This document shows, piece by piece, positions 43,109-51,700 of a DNA stretch of 64,000 nt; within the stretch, counting starts at the first letter, position 1; every line of letters starts with the position of its first letter. The stretch is taken from positions 1-64,000 of the forward strand of contig CADCTA010000009.1 of NCBI GenBank assembly GCA_902805675.1. Direction: 5' to 3'. Both the position numbers and the translations under genes were made by a program. A model generated the notes under the pieces. The model worked only from the letters and a program-made list of their open reading frames with translations. It had not been told where the DNA came from and ran no database searches. This DNA comes from an uncultured Chthoniobacterales bacterium. Lineage in GTDB: Bacteria; Verrucomicrobiota; Verrucomicrobiia; Chthoniobacterales; UBA10450.

Positions 43109-43200
43109 GTCATTCCGACCGAAGCAAAGCGTAGTGGAGGAATCCCGCGGCCAAACTGCACGGCAGCGCCACGGGATCCCTCGACTTCGCTCGGGATGAC
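43109..43200. repeat. Family A palindromic element (copy A7)
   Basis: GTCATTCCGACCGAAGCAAA...GGAATCCCGCGG on the left and CCACGGGATCCCTCGACTTC / CGGGATGAC on the right. It lies in the 248-bp divergent gap between purD and the unknown gene at 43239, where promoters for both must lie; nothing else is recognised there. Confidence 0.85.
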
Positions 43201-43238
43201 CGCGAAGGGTGAAGGGTCGTTCTCGCTATAGCACCTGC

Positions 43239-43880
43239 ATGAGCCGCATCTTCCTCCTCTCTCCCGCGTACGCCGGAGGACGCCGGGCGCAGATGATCAT
43301 GAGCGAGCGAGCGCAGTTCGATCTCGCGCGGCAGCTGCGCAGCGATGATCCGCCGACACTCGGCGAGGTGTTCACATTTTTGAGCGGGCTCTATTTTCGC
43401 GGGAAGCTCGCGTATGCGAAGGCGTTTAGCTCAGCGACATTTGTCATCACACCGAATCGTGGGCTGCTCCCCGTTGATCTGCCGCTCGGGCTCGATGAGC
43501 TGCGCGCGTTTGGGCAAGTCGATATCAATGAAGACGATCCGCGTTATCGGAAACCGCTCGTCCGCGACGTGAAGAAGCTCGCGCGTAACGTGGCGCCCGA
43601 CACCCCGATCGTGCTCCTCGGCAGCATCGCGACCGGGAAATACGTCGACGTTCTGCTGGAGAATTTCGGCGAGCGGCTGCTCTTTCCGGCGGAGTTCGTC
43701 GGCCGTGGCGACATGAGCCGCGGCGGGTTGCTGCTGCGCTGTGCGGTGGACCGAACTGAGTTGAATTACATCCCGGTGGCGGGCGCGGTGCGGAAAGGGA
43801 AACGACCGCCCAAGCTGGAGCCGCGTCGCTACACACCGTCATCGCGAGCGGAGCCGAGGGATCCCGCGGCGGAACGATGA
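43239..43880 (+). CDS. Conserved-looking protein of unknown function, partnered with a DNA ligase
   Basis: 213 residues from the ATG at 43239 (MSRIFLLSPAYAGGRRAQMI), chosen because the family-like text begins there. No named domain recognised. Distinct blocks look conserved: LGEVFTFLSGLYFRGKLAYA, FVITPNRGLLPVDLPL, TPIVLLGSIATGKYVDVLL and PAEFVGRGDMSRGGLLLR. 'LLGSIATGKY' could be a nucleotide-binding or P-loop-like turn, but it is not a Walker A. The last 15 residues or so (TPSSRAEPRDPAAER) are encoded by a family-A repeat, so the native end was probably shorter. A DNA ligase gene starts 45 bp downstream. Confidence 0.75.
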   Translation: MSRIFLLSPAYAGGRRAQMIMSERAQFDLARQLRSDDPPTLGEVFTFLSGLYFRGKLAYAKAFSSATFVITPNRGLLPVDLPLGLDELRAFGQVDINEDDPRYRKPLVRDVKKLARNVAPDTPIVLLGSIATGKYVDVLLENFGERLLFPAEFVGRGDMSRGGLLLRCAVDRTELNYIPVAGAVRKGKRPPKLEPRRYTPSSRAEPRDPAAER

Positions 43881-43930
43881 GCTGACTTCCACGGGATTCT
43901 TCGACTACGCTTTGCTTCGCTCAGGATGAC
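43838..43930. repeat. Family A palindromic element (copy A8) bridging two genes
   Basis: GTCATCGCGAGCGGAGCCGA / GGGATCCCG on the left, CACGGGATTCTTCGACTACG...GCTCAGGATGAC on the right. The left part encodes the C-terminus and stop of the unknown gene; the final GGATGAC contains the ATG annotated for the ligase. Confidence 0.85.
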
Positions 43931-44954
43931 TCTTCAACTCAATGCGCCGGTGCCGCCTATGGAGGCGAAATCGGTCGATGAAATCCCGACAGGCGACGAG
44001 TGGCAATACGAGCCGAAGTGGGATGGCTTCCGCTGCGTCGCCTTTCGCGACGGCGACGAGATCTATCTGCAATCAAAAGCCGGCCAGCCTCTCGCGCGCT
44101 ACTTTCCGGATGTGGTCGCCGCTCTCGCGCAGCTGAGCGCGAAGCGATTCGTGCTCGATGGCGAATTGGTCATCCCGGTGAACGGCGCGCTGGTGTTCGA
44201 TGAGCTGCAACTGCGCCTGCATCCTGCCGCCAGTCGGGTGCAGAAGCTGGCGGCGGCGCATCCCGCGATGATGGTGGTGTTTGACCTGCTCGCCGACGAG
44301 AGCGGCAAGTCGCTCCTGGCGCTGCCTCTCCGCGATCGGCGTAAGCAACTCGAAGCCTTCGCGGCCGAGCATCTGAAAGCGAAGACCGCCATCCGCCTCT
44401 CCCCTGCCACGACCAAGCTGGCCGCCGCGCAGAAGTGGTTCGACAAAGTCGGCGGCGATCTCGATGGCGTGATGGCAAAGCAGATCGACGCCGCCTACGC
44501 ATCCGGTGAACGCACCGCGATGGTGAAGGTGAAGCAGATCCGCACGGTTGATTGCGTGGTCGGCGGTTTCCGTTACGCGAGCAACGCACCCGTGCTCGGC
44601 TCACTTTTGCTCGGCCTCTACGACGATGGCGGCCTGTTGCATCACGTCGGTTTCACGTCGGGCTTCAAGGCCACGGAACGCAAGGAGCTGGCGAAGCGTT
44701 TCGAAGCGCTGAAGAAGCCGCCGGGATTCACTGGCAACGCGCCGGGCGGGCCGAGCCGATGGAGCACGGAACGTAGCGGCGAATGGGAGCCGCTCGATCC
44801 GGTGACGGTCGTGGAAGTCACCTACGATCACTTCACGGGCGGCCGCTTCCGCCACGGCACGAAGATCCTGCGCTACCGGCAGGACAAAGCGCCGCGGCAA
44901 TGCACGATGGACCAGGTGGAAGGCCGCGAAGGCAAATCGCTCGCGTTGCTCTGA
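43926..44954 (+). CDS. ATP-dependent DNA ligase (LigC/LigD-ligase-like)
   Basis: 342 residues. The adenylated lysine is Lys31 in YEPKWDGFRCVAF (motif I). Other motifs: KAGQPLARYFPD, FVLDGELVIP, MMVVFDLLAD, DGVMAKQIDAAYASGERTAM (motif IV) and MVKVKQIRTVDCVVGG (motif V). The OB-fold domain follows from about residue 225. No nuclease or primase domain is fused, so it is a stand-alone ligase, probably for repair. The ATG at 43926 lies in the terminal arm of a family-A repeat; Met12 (MEAKSVDEI) is the alternative start. Confidence 0.92.
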   Translation: MTLQLNAPVPPMEAKSVDEIPTGDEWQYEPKWDGFRCVAFRDGDEIYLQSKAGQPLARYFPDVVAALAQLSAKRFVLDGELVIPVNGALVFDELQLRLHPAASRVQKLAAAHPAMMVVFDLLADESGKSLLALPLRDRRKQLEAFAAEHLKAKTAIRLSPATTKLAAAQKWFDKVGGDLDGVMAKQIDAAYASGERTAMVKVKQIRTVDCVVGGFRYASNAPVLGSLLLGLYDDGGLLHHVGFTSGFKATERKELAKRFEALKKPPGFTGNAPGGPSRWSTERSGEWEPLDPVTVVEVTYDHFTGGRFRHGTKILRYRQDKAPRQCTMDQVEGREGKSLALL

Positions 44955-44957
44955 CCT

Positions 44958-45047
44958 GTCATCCCGAGCGCAGCGAAGCGAAGTCGAGGGATCCCGTGGC
45001 AAGCCCACAGTCCTGCCACGGGATTCCTCACTTCGCTCGGACTCACA
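44958..45047. repeat. Family A palindromic element (copy A9)
   Basis: GTCATCCCGAGCGCAGCGAA...GGGATCCCGTGGC on the left and GCCACGGGATTCCTCACTTC / CTCGGACTCAC on the right; the last bases deviate from ATGAC. It lies between the convergent ligase and tonB genes. Confidence 0.82.
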
Positions 45048-45074
45048 GGCTGACTGGTAACCGGCCCATGCACC

Positions 45075-46004
45075 CTACTGCGCGAGCGTCAGCTCGAAGT
45101 TCATCTTCACTTCGTAGTGTGAACCCGCGAGCCCGGCGGGCAGCGGATCGACTTGTGTCACGCGACGGCCAACGGCCGCAACCGAGTCGTCGACCAGCAC
45201 ATTCCCGGACGGCCTCACGATGTTGAAGCCAGTGACGCGCCCATCTTTCTCGATTCGGATCCGCACCAACGCTGACATCTTCGTGCCAGCCGCCACCACG
45301 CTCATCGGCTGCTCCCATTCCTTATAGAAGCGGTCGTGCAGCATGCGGCTGTACGACTTCATCTGCGAAGCTCCTCCCGGCCCGCTACCGCTCCCGCCCG
45401 AACCTGGCGAGCCGGGGTTCACCGATACCTGTCCTGACGCAGCAACGCCGCTCTGCGTTGGTGCGTCGGCTGAAGGCGAGGCCTGCGGCTTCGGTGCTTC
45501 CGCAGACTGATCGGGCTCCGCGATTTTCTTCGCTGGTGTCGGCTCCGCTTTCGCCATCAGCGTCTTCTTCGACGGGCGCGTGGGCGAAGGTTTCGGCGTC
45601 GGCTTTGGTGAAGACTTCGAAGTCGGCGAAGCGCTCGGCCTCGGTGTAGGCGTCGGTGTCGCTTTAGGAGAGGGCGTCGGAGTTGGTGTGGCGGTTGGCG
45701 TCGGGAGCGGCGTGGGAGTCGGCAGCTCGATCTCGCTCTTCACCGCCGTCAGAGCCCGGTCCTCGACCTCAACGTTGTTCGCCGGCGGCTGCGTCGGTTC
45801 GGGCGCAGCGAGCGGTTCCGGCGGTTTCGCAGTTGCCATCGCGGCGCTAGCCGCGGTTGCCGCCGGCCCTCCATCGATCCACAGGATCTCGGGCGGCACG
45901 CTCTTAGTCGCGTGACTACTCCACCGCGCCAGTCCACCGAGCACCGCAAGGTGGATGACCGCGATGATGCTGACGTTTCGCCAGAACGAGCGGTCGGTCG
46001 GCAT
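45075..46004 (-). CDS. tonB: TonB-family energy transducer
   Basis: 309 residues. One N-terminal membrane helix (VSIIAVIHLAVLGGLARW, about 11-28) is followed by a long Pro/Thr/Lys-rich periplasmic spacer (about 90-150, many PTPT/SPKATP repeats) and a C-terminal TonB fold from about 210 (YSRMLHDRFYKEWEQP...ALVRIRIEKDGRVTGFNIVRPSGN). It would carry proton-motive energy from ExbB-ExbD to outer-membrane receptors, none of which is encoded here. It is 3 bp downstream of exbD. TolA-like function is a weaker alternative. Confidence 0.88.
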   Translation of the reverse strand: MPTDRSFWRNVSIIAVIHLAVLGGLARWSSHATKSVPPEILWIDGGPAATAASAAMATAKPPEPLAAPEPTQPPANNVEVEDRALTAVKSEIELPTPTPLPTPTATPTPTPSPKATPTPTPRPSASPTSKSSPKPTPKPSPTRPSKKTLMAKAEPTPAKKIAEPDQSAEAPKPQASPSADAPTQSGVAASGQVSVNPGSPGSGGSGSGPGGASQMKSYSRMLHDRFYKEWEQPMSVVAAGTKMSALVRIRIEKDGRVTGFNIVRPSGNVLVDDSVAAVGRRVTQVDPLPAGLAGSHYEVKMNFELTLAQ

Positions 46005-46007
46005 GCG

Positions 46008-46430
46008 TCAATCGGTCTCCGCCTTCGTGGCGATGCCCACCTTCATGATCCCCGCGCGCTGCACCGCATCCATCAGCGCGATCAACTTCTGCACCGGCAG
46101 CTCGCGATCCGGCCGGATCACCACTGCGACCTCGGGGTTCGCCGTTTTCACCTCCGCGAGCTTCGCTGTCAGCGTGGCGGCGTCGATCGGCTCGTTATTG
46201 AACTTGATCGTCTCGGTCCGATCGATCGACACGGTTTGCACTTTTGACGGATCGACCGCTGCGTTTGCCGCGCCGCTGGAGGGAATGGAAAGCGTGGTGC
46301 TGTTCTCGAGCAGCGGCGTCGTGATGATGAAGATGATCAGGAGCACGAACGCGAGATCGAGCAGCGGCGTGATATTGATCTCGGAGAGCGTCGAGAAGTT
46401 CTGCCGTTGGGAGTAGCGACGGATCTTCAT
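46008..46430 (-). CDS. exbD: ExbD/TolR-family biopolymer transport protein
   Basis: 140 residues from the ATG at 46430 (MKIRRYSQRQ). The longer frame upstream is translation of a hairpin repeat. The single helix begins with the proton-relay aspartate Asp25 in ITPLLDLAFVLLIIFIITTP, followed by a periplasmic domain ending 'VVIRPDRELPVQKLIALMDAV...IMKVGIATK', as expected for the family. It works with the ExbB- and TonB-type products on either side. Confidence 0.93.
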   Translation of the reverse strand: MKIRRYSQRQNFSTLSEINITPLLDLAFVLLIIFIITTPLLENSTTLSIPSSGAANAAVDPSKVQTVSIDRTETIKFNNEPIDAATLTAKLAEVKTANPEVAVVIRPDRELPVQKLIALMDAVQRAGIMKVGIATKAETD

Positions 46431-46436
46431 GCTCGG

Positions 46437-46534
46437 CAATTGAACGTTGAACGTTGGACGTTGAACGTTGGACGTTTCTGCTGCCGTTCCGGAAAACGTC
46501 CAACGCTCAACGTCCAACGTTCAACATTCAATTG
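46437..46534. repeat. Family F hairpin of GTTGAACGTTG-type repeats, between exbB and exbD
   Basis: 41-nt arms (46437-46477 and 46494-46534) pair with only two mismatches around a 16-nt loop. Each arm is built from tandem 'AACGTTG(A/G)' units. It ends 8 bp before the exbB stop and starts 6 bp beyond the exbD start, within one operon. Confidence 0.85.
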
Positions 46535-46542
46535 CAGACAAG

Positions 46543-47307
46543 TCATCGCCGAAACTCCGCCGCGCGCACGCCGTGGTCCACGTAGCGGTGCTCGAATAAC
46601 GAAGCGAGCTCGGCGGCAAAGTTATCCATCTCGACGATGATGCCGCGGATGCTCGTGACGAGGAAGTTGTAGCCAAACATCGCCGGAATCGCGACGCACA
46701 ACGACATCACGGTTGTGATCAACGCGCCCGAAACCCCGGGGGCCATCGTGGCGATGTTTGGCGAGCCGGCGATCGCGACGTCCGTGAACGTGTCCATCAC
46801 GCCCCAGACCGTGCCGAGCAGGCCGAGGAACGGCGCGCCACTCACCGCTGACGCGAGGAGGATCATTTGCGATTCGAGCTTGAGCGCCGTTTCACCGACC
46901 GCGCGTTCCATCGCGGCGTGCGCAGCTCCCATCTGCGCGGGTGTGATCTTGTCCGCGTCGCCGAGTCGCGCGCGGAACGTCTCATCGACCTCCGTCGAGC
47001 CGAGAAGCTGGTAGGTCATCTCCTCGCACCCGGCGCGGTAAACATTGAAGAGCGGCGAGCCGGTAAAGCGTGCGTTCGTCTCGAAAAGACGCAGCGGCTG
47101 CCGATCCTTGCGGAACGCCTTGCGAAATTGCGCGCTCTGCTTCCGCGCGAAGCGCACCACGCGCATCTTGGTGATCATCACCGACCAGCTGAAGATCGAG
47201 CCGATCAGCAGCACCGCGAGGATGAGCTTGCCTGCAATCGTCGACTCTTCGAAGGCGAAGAGAAGGCCGCCCGCCGCGAGCACGTTCAGAGGGAGGATGT
47301 GCGTCAA
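46543..47307 (-). CDS. exbB: ExbB/TolQ-family proton channel protein
   Basis: 254 residues. Three membrane helices: about 25-43 (GKLILAVLLIGSIFSWSVMI), about 150-170 (ILLASAVSGAPFLGLLGTVW) and about 190-215 (MAPGVSGALITTVMSLCVAIP). The MotA/TolQ/ExbB pattern 'GLLGTVWGVMDTF' and 'ALITTVMSLCVAIPA' is present. The start is a TTG at 47307; no in-frame ATG precedes it before a stop, and the next Met is inside the first helix. First gene of the exbB-exbD-tonB operon; a family-B element lies upstream. Confidence 0.92.
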   Translation of the reverse strand: MTHILPLNVLAAGGLLFAFEESTIAGKLILAVLLIGSIFSWSVMITKMRVVRFARKQSAQFRKAFRKDRQPLRLFETNARFTGSPLFNVYRAGCEEMTYQLLGSTEVDETFRARLGDADKITPAQMGAAHAAMERAVGETALKLESQMILLASAVSGAPFLGLLGTVWGVMDTFTDVAIAGSPNIATMAPGVSGALITTVMSLCVAIPAMFGYNFLVTSIRGIIVEMDNFAAELASLFEHRYVDHGVRAAEFRR

Positions 47308-47385
47308 CTTGCCGTCATCAATACCGGAATTCAGGCCAAACGGAAAGCGTGCAGATCAGCTTCCCGCACCGCTCACCTCAACGCG

Positions 47386-47549
47386 GTCATCCTGAGTCGC
47401 GCAGACGACGAAGGACCTCACGCAAGCACGCGACGTCTTCGGAACAGCCTACTGCAGCGAAGAGGCCGTGTGCCACTTGCCGATCGTGGGCGCGGAAAGA
47501 TTTCAGTGACGGCGTGAGGTCCTTCGCCGTCTGCGCGGCTCAGGATGAC
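47386..47549. repeat. Family B palindromic element (copy B2)
   Basis: GTCATCCTGAGTCGCGCAGA / CGAAGGACCTCACGC and GCGTGAGGTCCTTCGCCGTC / GCGGCTCAGGATGAC. The centre contains GCAGCGAAGAGGCCGTG, also seen in copy B3. The right end encodes the last residues and stop codon of lgt. It also fills most of the gap upstream of exbB. Confidence 0.88.
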
Positions 47550-48514
47550 CGCGTTGGCGGTGCATCGCCCGCGGCGAGCTTCACCGGATAGTGCGGACGC
47601 ATACGCGCCGCGACGATGAAGGCAAAGCCGAGGATGACGAGGAAGATCGAGTAAAACTGCCCGCGCGTGAACACGCCGATCATCTCCGCATCCGGCTCGC
47701 GGAATTGCTCCGCGATCATGCGGAAGATCGCGTAGCCCCCGAGGAACAATCCGGTGATCACGCCATTCGGCTGGCGCATGCGCGTGCGGACGAACCACAG
47801 GATCAGGAACAACAGCACGCCTTCCAGCAGCGCTTCGTAGATCTGCGATGGATGCCGCGGCGTCAGGATCCCGCGGAGCACGCCATCGATCTGCGGGTTT
47901 GTCTGCAACGCGGCGAGCACCGCCTCCGTGTCGACAAGCCTCGCGTCAATCGCACTCGCCTGGTTGACGGCGCGTTGCGCCATCGCGGTGTTGTCACGCT
48001 CCAGCAACTCTTTCGGAAACAGCACCGCCCAGCTGACATTCGCGGGCCGCCCGTAGAGCTCGCCGTTGATGAAGTTCGCGCAGCGGCCGAAGAACAACCC
48101 GAGTGGCGCCACCACGCACAGATTGTCGCCGAGATTGGTCCACGACATCCGGTGCTTCCGCGAATAATAAAGCGTGAAGAGCACCAGCCCGATGATGCCG
48201 CCGTGCGCGGACATCCCGCCTTCCCAGATCTTCACGATCGAGAGCGGATCGCGCAGCATCTCCAGCTTGTAGAAAAACACGTAGCCGAGCCGCCCGCCGA
48301 GCATCACGCCGAAGAGCGCAGCCCACGTGATGAAGTCGCTCACCTGGTTCTTGCCGATATCGGCGTAGCCGCGCTTCGACAGCCAGCTCATCAGCGAATA
48401 GCCCGAGACGAAGGCGAGCACATACGCCATGCCGTACCAGCGCGGCCCGACGGTCTCCGAGATCCGGAAGATGAACGGATCGAGATTGTGCAGGTAGTAA
48501 GCGAGCGCGTTCAC
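47540..48514 (-). CDS. lgt: Prolipoprotein diacylglyceryl transferase
   Basis: 324 residues, GTG start. It attaches diacylglycerol to the lipobox cysteine of prolipoproteins in the inner membrane. Signatures: GVMLGGRLGYVFFY, WEGGMSAHGGIIGLVL, the Lgt motif FFGRCANFINGELYGRP and 'PRHPSQIYEALLEGVLLF'. About seven membrane helices. An insertion of about 50 residues after FPKELLERDNTAMAQ makes it longer than many homologs, as in other members of this phylum. The C-terminal TRSS and stop come from the overlapping family-B repeat. Confidence 0.95.
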   Translation of the reverse strand: MNALAYYLHNLDPFIFRISETVGPRWYGMAYVLAFVSGYSLMSWLSKRGYADIGKNQVSDFITWAALFGVMLGGRLGYVFFYKLEMLRDPLSIVKIWEGGMSAHGGIIGLVLFTLYYSRKHRMSWTNLGDNLCVVAPLGLFFGRCANFINGELYGRPANVSWAVLFPKELLERDNTAMAQRAVNQASAIDARLVDTEAVLAALQTNPQIDGVLRGILTPRHPSQIYEALLEGVLLFLILWFVRTRMRQPNGVITGLFLGGYAIFRMIAEQFREPDAEMIGVFTRGQFYSIFLVILGFAFIVAARMRPHYPVKLAAGDAPPTRSS

Positions 48515-48623
48515 AAGTGAGATGCGGTTATTTCAGGAAGGGGCACGCCCGTCGAGCGGGATAACCGGTGGCGTACGCATGAGATGCTCGTTCGCTCTTT
48601 AACGCATCAACCCACCCCCCGCA

Positions 48624-48788
48624 GTCATCCTGAGCCGCGAAGACGGCGAAGGACCTCTCGCAATCACATGGCGTGCTCGTGACCGCGCGATGCAGCGAAG
48701 AGGCCATGCGTGCTTTTTTGAATCTGGTGCGCCGACCGTTCTGAGTGGCAGCGTGAGGTCCTTCGCCGTCTTCGCGGCTCAGGATGAC
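48624..48788. repeat. Family B palindromic element (copy B3)
   Basis: GTCATCCTGAGCCGCGAAGA / CGAAGGACCTCTCGC and GCGTGAGGTCCTTCGCCGTC / GCGGCTCAGGATGAC. The centre shares GCAGCGAAGAGGCC with copy B2. Its right end carries the last codons and stop of the double uvrA gene. It lies between lgt and uvrA; the rest of that 264-bp gap shows nothing else. Confidence 0.88.
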
Positions 48789-51700
48789 CGCGTGGTGCGC
48801 GACACTTTCACGGGGGTGGCGGCGCCACTCGCCAGCGTGTCGCGCAGGAACGGCGCGGTGCGACTGATCCGGCTCTTCGCCACCTCTTCGGGCGTTCCAA
48901 ACGCGACGACCTCGCCGCCTTCCGCGCCGGCCTCCGGGCCGATGTCGATAATGTAATCCGCCTCCGCGATCACACTGAGATTGTGCTCGATCACGATCAC
49001 CGTGTTGCCTTCGTCCACGAGCCGATGCAGCACCTTGAGCAGCAACTCGACATCCGCCATGTGCAATCCGATGGTCGGCTCTTCCAAAAGGTAAAGCGTC
49101 GACTTCGGCTTCCGCATTTTGCGAATGCGTTCGTTCTGCGCGCGACCGATGCCGCGCGTCAGCTCCGTCGCGAGCTTCAGGCGTTGCGCTTCACCGCCAC
49201 TCAACGTGGGGCTCGGCTGCCCTAGCTTCAGATAGCCGAGCCCGGTATCCACCAGCAATCCGAGCGGCCGCGCGATCTTCTGGTTGGCGGCAAAGAACTC
49301 GGCTGCCTGCTCGATCGTCATGTCCATCACGTCGCCGATGCTCTTCTCGTGATAGAGCACCTCGAGTGTCTGCGCGGTGTAGCGCCGTCCGCCGCAGTCT
49401 TCACACGGCACGTAGCCGCTCGGCAGGAAGCTCATCTCGAGCTTGATCACGCCCTGGCCTTTGCACGTCTCGCAGCGGCCGCCTTCCGTGTTGAAGGAGA
49501 ACCGCGCGTTCGTGTAGCCGCGCATCCGCGAGACGGGAAGCTGCGCGTAGAGATTGCGAACCTCGTCAAAGACTTTGATGTAAGTCGCCGGCGTGGAGCG
49601 CGACGTCTTGCCAATCGGCGACTGGTCGACTTCGTAGACGGTCTCGAATGAATCCGCGCCGGTGATGGTGGAGAAAAGCTCGCGCGTCTCCTTCTTGTCC
49701 TTCGCGAGCTGCTCCTTGATCGCCGGTAGCAACACGGAACGCATCAGCGTCGATTTGCCGGAACCGGAGATACCGGTGATCACCGACAACCGATTCACCG
49801 GAAACCGCGCATCTACGTTCTTCAGGTTGTTGGCGTGCGCGCCGTGGATCTCGATCCATTGCTCGACGTCAGCTAACGAGCGGCGTTCACTGCGCGTCGG
49901 GTGGCAGAGCGGCGAGCGCAGGCAGCGTCCGGTCTCAGAGCTGGCGTGCGCCTGGATCTCGGCCAGCGTGCCCTGCACAACAACGGAGCCGCCGTGCATG
50001 CCTGCGCCGGGCCCGAGATCGATGATGTGGTCGGCGCGGCGCATCGTCTCTTCGTCGTGCTCCACCACGACGAGCGAGTTCCCCTTCTCGCGCAACGCTG
50101 TCAGCGTTTCGAGCAGGCGGACGTTGTCGCGCGGATGAAGCCCGATCGTCGGCTCATCCAGCACGTAGAGCACTCCGCGCAGGTTTGAGCCGAGCTGCGC
50201 CGCGAGACGGATGCGTTGCGACTCACCACCGCTCAGCGTCTTCGCCGAACGCCCGAGCGCGAGATAGCCGAGCCCGACATTCCCCATGAACTCGAGCCGC
50301 TGCTGGATCTCCGGCACGAGATCGGCCGCAATCGTTTTCTGATTTCCGCGGAACTTGAGCTTTTGCGTAAGCGCGAGCGCCTCCGCCGCAGCGAGAGCCG
50401 TGAACGCGTCGATCGTGCGGCCTTGCAGTCGCACGTGTCGCGCGACCGCATTCAAGCGCGAACCGTGACACTCCGGGCACTCCTTCGCCTCGCCTTCTTC
50501 GATCCACTCGGATTCGCGCTCTGCGGCGAGTTCGTTCTCGAGCACCGACTCGCCGGTTTCTTCCGTGCCGGTTTGCTTCGCCACATTCCAGATCTCACCG
50601 AACCCGCCGCACTCCTCGCAGGCGCCGTGCGGTGAGTTGAATGAAAACAGCCGCGGATCGAGCTCCTCGAATGCGCGCCCACAGCCCGGGCAGCTCATCT
50701 CGGTGCTCATCACCGTGAGGTTATGCTTCGCGTCCAGGAGGTGCGCGGTGCCGCGGCCGATATCGAGCGCACGCTGGACGAGATTACGTGCTTTGAGGAT
50801 CCGCTTCGCATCGATTACGCCGACGACGACATCGATCGTGTGCTCCTTGAACCGCTCGAGCTTCCGGAAGTGGCCGACGGGCACCAGCTGTCCATCAACG
50901 AACAGCGTATCGAAGCCCTGGCGCTCCGCCCAACGAGCGACATCTGTGTGGAAGCCTTTGCGCGCTTTCACCAGCGGCGCCAGCACCTTGAGAGGGCCAC
51001 GTTTTGCCGCGGTCTCCACCTGCTTCACGATCGCGGCGAGGCTCTGCTTCTCGACCGGGAGGTCGCAGTCGGGGCAATACTGCGTTCCCGTCTTTGCGAA
51101 TAGCAGACGCAGGAAATGGTAAACCTCTGTCACCGTGGCGACCGTCGACTTGCCACCGCCGCGCGTGACGCGTTGCTCGATGGCAACGCTTGGCGGCACG
51201 CCTTCGACGAGATCGACATCCGGCTTCTCGAGCTGCTCCACGAACTGCCGCGCGTACGGCGACATGCTGTCGAGGAAGCGGCGCTGACCTTCCGCGAACA
51301 GAATGTCGAAGGCGACCGTCGATTTTCCCGAACCGCTCAGGCCGGTGATGATCACCATCTTGTCGCGGGGAATATCGAGCGAGATGTTCTTCAGGTTGTG
51401 CTCGCGCGCGCCGTGGATCCGGATGGCTGAGCCGTTGCCGTTCGCGTGGAAGCGCGGCGCCGTCTCTGCTGCGATCGCAAGCTCGTCATCGCTGTCATCC
51501 TGAGCGTAGCGAAGCGCAGTCGAAGGATCCCGCGGCGACACCTTGAAGGTAGCGCCACGGGATCCCTCGACTGCGCTCGGGATGACCGAGAGGCGGCGCT
51601 TCGTGAGGAGCGGCGCGAGATGCCGTCCGGTGTGGCTCTCCGCGACGTTAATCACATCCTCGGGTGTTCCGGCTGCTACCAGCTGCCCGCCGTCCTCTCC

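Noticed and set aside
46437-46534. Possible CRISPR array or tandem direct repeat
   Set aside because: The short AACGTTG units have no spacers and the two halves are reverse complements, so it is a hairpin, not an array. No cas gene is near.
49895-49925. Possible third family-A remnant in uvrA (translation [16 protein letters not shown])
   Set aside because: Only a loose resemblance to the left arm, with no right arm and no palindrome, so it is not annotated as a repeat.
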